A DNA stretch of 64,000 bases from Hygrophila difformis (Eukaryota; Streptophyta; Magnoliopsida; Lamiales; Acanthaceae). This document shows positions 58,182-64,000 of this stretch, in pieces. Every line of letters starts with the position of its first letter. The stretch's first letter is position 1. Location: NCBI GenBank assembly GCA_030278955.1, contig JAOANR010000006.1, positions 5,823,310-5,887,309 on the forward strand, given 5' to 3'. The notes below the pieces were generated by a model that saw only the letters and a program-made list of their open reading frames with translations, was not told the origin of the DNA and made no database searches. A program made the translations under genes and the position numbers.

Positions 58182-61100
58182 TCATTTTCTGGGCTCTACC
58201 AAGCCCGCTCCTCGCCTACATGCTTCGAACTTCTCTTTCGGCAAAGACTTGGTGAACATATCTGCTGAATTCTCACTTGTGTGGATCTTCTCCAAACTCA
58301 ACTGTTTGTCCTCAAGCACGTCACGAATCCAATGATACCTGTAATCAATATGCTTGGATCTTGAATGGAAACTCGAATTTTTAGATAGATGGATTGCACT
58401 CTGACTGTCACTGTAAACAATCCACTTCTCTTGTTCAATGCCAAGCTCTTCCAACAATTTCTTCATCCACAAAGCTTCTTTGCAAGCTTCTGTGATGGCA
58501 ATATATTCTGCTTCAGTACTAGACAAAGCAACACACTTTTGCAATCTTGATTGCCAAGAAACGGCTCCCCCTGCAAAAGTCATCAAGAACCCCGATGTGG
58601 ACTTCCTGGAATCGACATCACCTGCCATATCTGAATCTGTATATCCAACCAGAATAGGCTCATTAGTACCAAAGCATAAACATACACTGGAAGTACCTCT
58701 CAAGTATCTGAGAATCCATTTCACTGCAGCCCAATGTTCTTTTCCTGGATTAGAGAGAAACCGGCTCACTACTCCAACTGCATGAGCTATATCTGGTCTG
58801 GTGCAAACCATAGCATACATCAAGCTGCCAACTGCTGATGCATAAGGAACTTTGCTCATCTCTTCTTTTTCTTTCTCACTTGTAGGGCACTGTTTAACTG
58901 AAAGTTTGAAGTGACTTGCAAGTGGAGAAGACACTGCCTTTGCCTTGCTCATGTTGAACCTCTCAAGCACAGTCTCAACATAGCATTCCTGAGATAGCCA
59001 AAGTTTACCCTTCTTCCTGTCTCGGGTTATCTTCATGCCAAGTATCTGTTTAGCAGGGCCTAAGTCTTTCATTGCAAAGGACTTATCCAATTCTCTCTTT
59101 AACTTCTCAATCTTGCTAGCATCATGGCCAACAATCAACATATCATCTACATATAGCAGTAGGATAATGTAATCATCATCAGAATACCTCTTCACAAACA
59201 CACAGTGATCAGACAGTGTTCTGGTATGCCCTTGACCCATCATGAATGAATCGAACTTCTTGTACCATTGCCTCGGAGCTTGTTTCAATCCATACAAGCT
59301 CTTCTTAAGCTTACAAACCATGTTCTTTTTGCCTTTGACTTCAAAGCCTTGAGGTTGTTCCATGTAGATTTCCTCCTCTAGATCACCATGAAGGAATGCA
59401 GTTTTCACATCAAGTTGCTCAATTTCCAAATTCAAACGGGCAGCCAGACCAAGAACAACTCTGATGGAGCTTATCTTCACAACTGGAGAAAATATTTCTT
59501 CAAAGTCAACACCTTTCTTTTGACCAAAACCTTTCACAACCAACCTTGCTTTGTACCTTGGTTGTGAGCTATTTTCTGAAGTCTTCAACCTGTAAACCCA
59601 CCTGTTCTTGAGTGCTTTCTTACCCTCTGGTAGTTTTACCAATTCATAAGTCTGATTATCTTTTAAAGATTTCATCTCATCTTGCATAGCTTTCAACCAC
59701 TCATTCTTGGCTTCATGACCAATGGCTTCTTCATAGCTTTCAGGTTCATTTCCATCTGTAAGCATCACATACTCATTGGTGTTATATCTCTTTGATGGTT
59801 GGCGCTCTCTGGTGGATCTCCTCAAAACTGGCTCAACTGGTAGTGGTGGTTGTGGTACTTCTCCAACTGGATCAACATCATCAGTTGTAGGCTCCTCAGT
59901 AACATCATCACCAACCTCTTGTTGCATGTCTCCCCCGTGTTCATGACCTACTAAGGGAGAAGGAACTGGATCCAATCTGACTGGAATCTCTGCAAAGGAA
60001 CTGGGACTCTTATCTTTGCTGACATCATCCCCAAAGTGATCTTCAAGAAATACAACATCTCTGCTTCCCACAATTTTCTTGTTCACTGGATCCCATAACC
60101 TGTAACCAAGTTCTTCATGACCATAACCCAAGAAGATGTATTCTTTGGCCTTATCATCAAGCTTCGACCTCTCATCTTTCGGAACATGAACAAAAGCTCT
60201 GCAGCCAAACACTCTCAAGTAGTCATAGGAAACATCTTTCCCACTCCAAACTCTGTTGGGAACATCACCATCAAGAGCAGTGCTTGGAGAAAGATTAATC
60301 AAATCAACTGCAGTCCGCATAGCTTCCCCCCAAAAGCTTTTGGGAAGCTTTGCATTCGAAAGCATACACCTAATCCTTTCCTTAATTGTCCTGTTCATCC
60401 TTTCAGCAACACCATTCAGTTGTGGTGTCTTCGATGGAGTCTTCTCAAGCCTGATACCATAAGTTCTGCAATAACTCTCAAACGGCCCTCTGTATTCACC
60501 ACCATTATCTGCTCTGAGTGCCTTCAGCTTCTTTCCTGTTTCCCTTTCAACCCTGACATGAAACTCCTTGAAGACATCAAAAACCTGATCCTTGGTTTTC
60601 AAAGCAGTGGCCCACACTTTCCTTGAGTGGTCATCAATAAATGTAACAAAGTAGACAGCACCTCCAAGAGATTTATCTCGCATAAAACAAACATCAGTAT
60701 GAATCAAATCAAGTACACCAGACTTTCTATGTGGAGGATAAGTATGGAATGAAACTCTATGTGCTTTACCAGCAATACAATCAAGACAAGTTTTCAGAGA
60801 TGTACCTTGTAAATTCGGTAGAAATTGCTTCCTTGAGAGAGTCTGCAAGCTCTTCTCACTCACATGGCCAAGTCTCTTGTGCCAAAGGTCAATGCTGACA
60901 CCTTTCTGAACAACATTTGTCTCCCCTTTGCATATCTTTGCTTGCATAACATAGAGTGTGCTCACTTTATTTCCTTTTGCAACTATCAAAGACCCTTTGG
61001 TGAGCTTCCATTTACTTTCACCTAAGTAGTTGCAGAAACCATCATCATCTAACTTTCCAGCTGAGATCAAATTGAGACGAATATCTGGAACATGTCTCAC

Positions 61101-62183
61101 ATCCCTGAGTATTAATTTGGTACCAAGATTTGTCTCCAAACAAATCTCTCCAATGCCCACAATCTTTGAAACACCATTGTTTCCCATCTTGACATTACCA
61201 AAATCACCAGAAGAGTACGAACTGAAGAAGTCACCATGAGATGTAACATGGAACGATGCGCCAGAATCAATCACCCAATCAGTGTCCTGACACACTAGAC
61301 TAACACAACTGTCATCTAAGACAGTAACTGCATCACTGTTGTGGTTAACTGCATTAGTCTCTTTTTCTTCTTTCTTGCCTTCTGCAATTTCCCTTTTCAA
61401 GATCCTGCACTCTTTCTTCATGTGACCCGGCTTGTCGCAGTGATAACATCTGATCTCTTTTCTGTTCTTTGGCCTTCCTCTTGGTGTATAATGTTTATCA
61501 CGTCCTTGTGGATTTCTGCTCTTACTTCTTCCCTGTCTCACTGGCTTCTGAGAAACTAAAACATCTGAAGAAGATTCACCTTTTTCTTTTCTTCTTGCAT
61601 CTTCATTGAGTAAACTGTCTTTAACCATCTCCATGGTTAGTGTTCCACCTGGTGCTGAAGTGCTCAATGAGACCACTAGTGTTTCCCAACTATCCGGTAG
61701 AGACCCCAGAAGTAGCAGTGCTTGTAACTCATCCTCAAGATTTAATTTCATCCCAGCCAACTGATTCACCAATCCCACAAAGTCACTGGTATGCTCTGTC
61801 ATACTTTTTCCATCCCTGAACTTTAAGTTCACAAGTCTTCTAATAAGCAACGCCTTGTTCCTGAAAGTATTTTTCTCATAAAGTGCCTCTAACTTTTTCC
61901 ACAATAAATCTGCTTTGGTTTCCTCTGCAATGTGATGGAATATATTGGGATCTACCCATTGTCTGATTGTGGCAGAAGCTTTCATATGCAACACTCCCCA
62001 AGCGTCATCACTTACATCATTTGGCTTTTCTTTGCCCAACACCGGCTTAAATAAATCTTTGCAATAAAGCAGATCGAGCATCTTTCTTTTCCAAATAGCA
62101 TAATTTCCTGAATTTAATTTCATCATTCCAAAGGAATTTTGCTCATCCATTTCCACACACAGATATAATATCAAAACTTCCAC
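58182..62183 (-). CDS. Copia Gag-Pol polyprotein, full-length open frame
   Basis: An uninterrupted frame of 1,333 codons. The likely start is either the first Met or Met-12 at 62150 (MDEQNSFGMMKLNSGNYAIW). Rough order: Gag to residue 245; zinc knuckle CYHCDKPGHMKKEC at about 246-259; protease WVIDSGASFHVTSH near 303; integrase HKRLGH..CLDCIAGKAH near 435-475 and its core with LIHTD, RADNGGEY and GVAERMN (about 490-597); reverse transcriptase with LDVKTAFLHGDLEEEIYM and YVDDMLIVG; RNase H with GYTDSDMAGD and SSTEAEY near the end. All expected catalytic motifs are visible and no stop or shift interrupts them. Such elements resemble the Tork/Tnt1 group. It could be autonomous. Confidence 0.95.
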   Translation of the reverse strand: MEVLILYLCVEMDEQNSFGMMKLNSGNYAIWKRKMLDLLYCKDLFKPVLGKEKPNDVSDDAWGVLHMKASATIRQWVDPNIFHHIAEETKADLLWKKLEALYEKNTFRNKALLIRRLVNLKFRDGKSMTEHTSDFVGLVNQLAGMKLNLEDELQALLLLGSLPDSWETLVVSLSTSAPGGTLTMEMVKDSLLNEDARRKEKGESSSDVLVSQKPVRQGRSKSRNPQGRDKHYTPRGRPKNRKEIRCYHCDKPGHMKKECRILKREIAEGKKEEKETNAVNHNSDAVTVLDDSCVSLVCQDTDWVIDSGASFHVTSHGDFFSSYSSGDFGNVKMGNNGVSKIVGIGEICLETNLGTKLILRDVRHVPDIRLNLISAGKLDDDGFCNYLGESKWKLTKGSLIVAKGNKVSTLYVMQAKICKGETNVVQKGVSIDLWHKRLGHVSEKSLQTLSRKQFLPNLQGTSLKTCLDCIAGKAHRVSFHTYPPHRKSGVLDLIHTDVCFMRDKSLGGAVYFVTFIDDHSRKVWATALKTKDQVFDVFKEFHVRVERETGKKLKALRADNGGEYRGPFESYCRTYGIRLEKTPSKTPQLNGVAERMNRTIKERIRCMLSNAKLPKSFWGEAMRTAVDLINLSPSTALDGDVPNRVWSGKDVSYDYLRVFGCRAFVHVPKDERSKLDDKAKEYIFLGYGHEELGYRLWDPVNKKIVGSRDVVFLEDHFGDDVSKDKSPSSFAEIPVRLDPVPSPLVGHEHGGDMQQEVGDDVTEEPTTDDVDPVGEVPQPPLPVEPVLRRSTRERQPSKRYNTNEYVMLTDGNEPESYEEAIGHEAKNEWLKAMQDEMKSLKDNQTYELVKLPEGKKALKNRWVYRLKTSENSSQPRYKARLVVKGFGQKKGVDFEEIFSPVVKISSIRVVLGLAARLNLEIEQLDVKTAFLHGDLEEEIYMEQPQGFEVKGKKNMVCKLKKSLYGLKQAPRQWYKKFDSFMMGQGHTRTLSDHCVFVKRYSDDDYIILLLYVDDMLIVGHDASKIEKLKRELDKSFAMKDLGPAKQILGMKITRDRKKGKLWLSQECYVETVLERFNMSKAKAVSSPLASHFKLSVKQCPTSEKEKEEMSKVPYASAVGSLMYAMVCTRPDIAHAVGVVSRFLSNPGKEHWAAVKWILRYLRGTSSVCLCFGTNEPILVGYTDSDMAGDVDSRKSTSGFLMTFAGGAVSWQSRLQKCVALSSTEAEYIAITEACKEALWMKKLLEELGIEQEKWIVYSDSQSAIHLSKNSSFHSRSKHIDYRYHWIRDVLEDKQLSLEKIHTSENSADMFTKSLPKEKFEACRRGAGLVEPRK

Positions 62184-62195
62184 AGCCCAACTTTC

Positions 62196-62207
62196 GCTCT
62201 GATACCA
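62196..62207 (-). other. Primer-binding site of the copia element
   Basis: On the minus strand TGGTATCAGAGC begins three bases after the 5' LTR and matches initiator-Met tRNA. Confidence 0.9.
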
Positions 62208-62210
62208 GTT

Positions 62211-62909
62211 TGTTGGGAAAAATAGCGGAACAGTGCGGAACCTGTGGGATCACCAGAAATACCAAAATAATACCAATATCCAAAACAGTATATCCCCTGT
62301 GTGCCAAATGAATTTCCAACAGATGCAATCAAGCCAACAACACCAAATCAACCAAAGCAACTATAAAGCAGTAAATTGACACCGAGATTTATACGTGGAA
62401 AACCCTTCAGAAAGAAGGTAAAAACCACGGGCCAGTCGCCACCATCTCAAAATCTCCACTATATCAAATAATGGGTACACCAATGTTTCTCTCTAGCATA
62501 TGCCTAGAGGTTCACCAACAATCATCAAAATTTTCTCTAATCTTGGCTAATCAACAAATAATCACAGACGGCAGTGGATTCTCCAAAATATTTATACTTC
62601 TAGAACACAATTCTAGGCTAAGAACAAGAGAGGTGTAAGAGAAAGGATTTCACCAAAGATGTGAATTTTTCTGCCGGACGGATTGAAGGATCGACCTTCT
62701 TCTTCCCCCTTCTCTTTCTCTGGTTCTCTTCACTTCTTTTGCTGCTTCTGCTCTCTATTCTGAAATCCGTCTCACTGCCTTCACTCTATTATTGCTCTTT
62801 TGTTTGATTGTATTAAATGTCTGCCCACTACAGGTAAGTGCATTCATTTTTTTATTTTTTTTAATTGTTTTTGTATTGGTCAAGCCCATATTAATGGACT
62901 GACCCTACA
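62211..62909 (-). repeat. 5' LTR of the copia element
   Basis: 699 bp, near-identical to 57473-58165. Visible differences include GACACCG for GATACCG, CAAAATTTT for CAAGATTTT and TTCCCCCTT for TTCCTCCTT. Confidence 0.95.
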
Positions 62910-62914
62910 TTATG

Positions 62915-63345
62915 ATGAAGGAAAAATGAAAAGATATTGGCTTCCATGATGGGCAACTGTAAGTATTTAACATGTCATTTTTATTTTTTGATATTTGGTA
63001 TACATGAATCAGATAATTTATAGATAATTGATAATGAACTTGTTGGGATATTTTGAGGTTAGTTAGGTTGTCATTCACTTTCTATGTTTTCTAAATAATT
63101 GTTCAAAACTAGAGAGTTAATTATAGCATGATCTGTGAGGAATGAGACGTATGTGGTTTCTGAAGATTAATGGGCAACGACCCTACTAGATTTTAGCTAA
63201 TCAGTCGCTTCCTTTTAATTCCTTTATGCATTTGGTCAACCTCCTTAATTGTTGCTTTCTGTGGTGTTGTCCTCACTCATTTGGATCCACACAATACAAT
63301 AGTAGTACAATTGTACTATAGTGAAATCACATTATACACGTTTCT
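62915..63345 (+). repeat. Partial fourth unit of the repeat array
   Basis: ATATTGGCTTCCATGATGGGCAACTGTAAG matches the block at 49.5, 53.25 and 53.7 kb. AGTCGCTTCCTTTTAA..TTGATCCACACAATACAATAG-like sequence matches 50.0 and 54.65 kb. It continues the array across the copia insertion. Confidence 0.7.
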
Positions 63346-64000
63346 CATTTCAAGTCATGAACCAAATTAAATGAGCATGCCGATCACAACCAGTGGCGGA
63401 GGAGCCCCACCTCTTTTTTTAAAAAAATTTTTTTAAATTTTTTTTAAAGTATATATTTATTAATTTTAAGTAAATATTGTTCACAAAAAAAAAATTTAAG
63501 TAAATATTCACTATTTTTTTTAATTAATTTCTAAATTGATTTCTAAAGCCCCACCAAAAATGAACTTTTTAAAGTCCCACAACTTAAAAATCTATAAATT
63601 GTACTCATATTAATATTTTTGAATTATATTGAATGATTTTTCTTTCTTTTCGAGGCTTTTGATTTGATTATTCAAGAAATGAATAATCAATTAACTTAAA
63701 CAAGTTCGAAATACTTTGTATTTTTTGTCTTAATCATAGAGCTCAATTCTCCAAATTTAATAGAGAACTATTAATTCATCTTTATGAATCCAAGTAATTT
63801 TTCATGAATTGATTGTATGTTAATACTATATCAATTGAAAATTTTCATTTCAGATATGAGAATCTATAATGAATTGTCTAAAATTCAAGGTCTAAAAAGG
63901 TTTGGAGTTGCATAGTCAAACCAGAAAATGTGTGATTTTCCGCTTGTTTATAAGTTGATTAAATTAGCAATGATCGTACCAGTTGCACAACTAGAATTGA
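63346..64000. other. AT-rich right edge with a truncated hAT-type end
   Basis: CAGTGGCGGAGGAGCCCCACC at 63391 resembles the CAGTGGCGG terminus of the element at 36336-36518 and is followed by A/T tracts and another AAAGCCCCACC near 63547. No matching opposite terminus was seen before the window ends. No gene found. Confidence 0.4.

Larger units (their letters stand above)
57473..62909 (-). mobile_element. Ty1/copia retrotransposon, apparently intact
   Basis: The element is 5,437 bp on the minus strand, flanked by TTATG (57468-57472 and 62910-62914). LTRs are 57473-58165 (3' LTR) and 62211-62909 (5' LTR). It has a primer-binding site, one uninterrupted gag-pol frame and a polypurine tract. 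LTRs differ by about three substitutions and a T-tract length change. It interrupted the last units of the repeat array in the middle of the block that follows GATGCTTGGTGTCATTATG. Confidence 0.96.

Overview
This is nuclear DNA from a flowering plant, most likely a eudicot. The evidence is split genes with GT..AG introns, a class I formin, a class III peroxidase, a DUF1218 protein, a nuclear frataxin gene and a 20S proteasome beta-3 gene. Around them lie plant Tekay-type Ty3/gypsy, Ty1/copia, L1-type LINE and MITE sequences. I cannot name the species.

Layout. 1-3,000 is intergenic with small inverted-repeat elements. 3,021-7,627 (minus) is a five- or six-exon formin. 7,628-10,343 is intergenic with two mariner/Stowaway-type elements. 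10,344-31,154 is a three-level nested insertion. A plant LINE (13-bp target duplication) was split by a non-coding element with 5-bp duplication GTGCG (12,699-27,820). That element was in turn split by a 10.4-kb Tekay-type chromovirus with 2.69-kb LTRs and duplication CCCAT (16,822-27,215). The LINE ends about 230 bp upstream of the frataxin start codon. 31,388-41,427 is a compact gene island: frataxin (+), an intronless class III peroxidase (-), a DUF1218 membrane protein (+) and proteasome subunit beta-3 (+).

41,428-43,800 holds a Mutator-like MITE with a 10-bp target duplication and a Stowaway element. From about 43.8 kb to 63.3 kb there is an array of diverged 4-5 kb repeat units with no convincing gene. 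It has absorbed a genomic copy of frataxin exons 2-5 and two copies of PBC1 intron fragments. The last units are separated by an apparently intact, young Ty1/copia element (57,473-62,909, minus).

The host genes are unrelated housekeeping, cell-wall and cytoskeletal functions and do not form a pathway. The most interesting items are: a candidate 90-nt spliceable intron carrying stop codons exactly between gag and protease of the Tekay element; the palindromic roughly 100-bp repeats of the middle nested element; and the gene-fragment-containing repeat array. All family assignments are from reading motifs; no searches were run.
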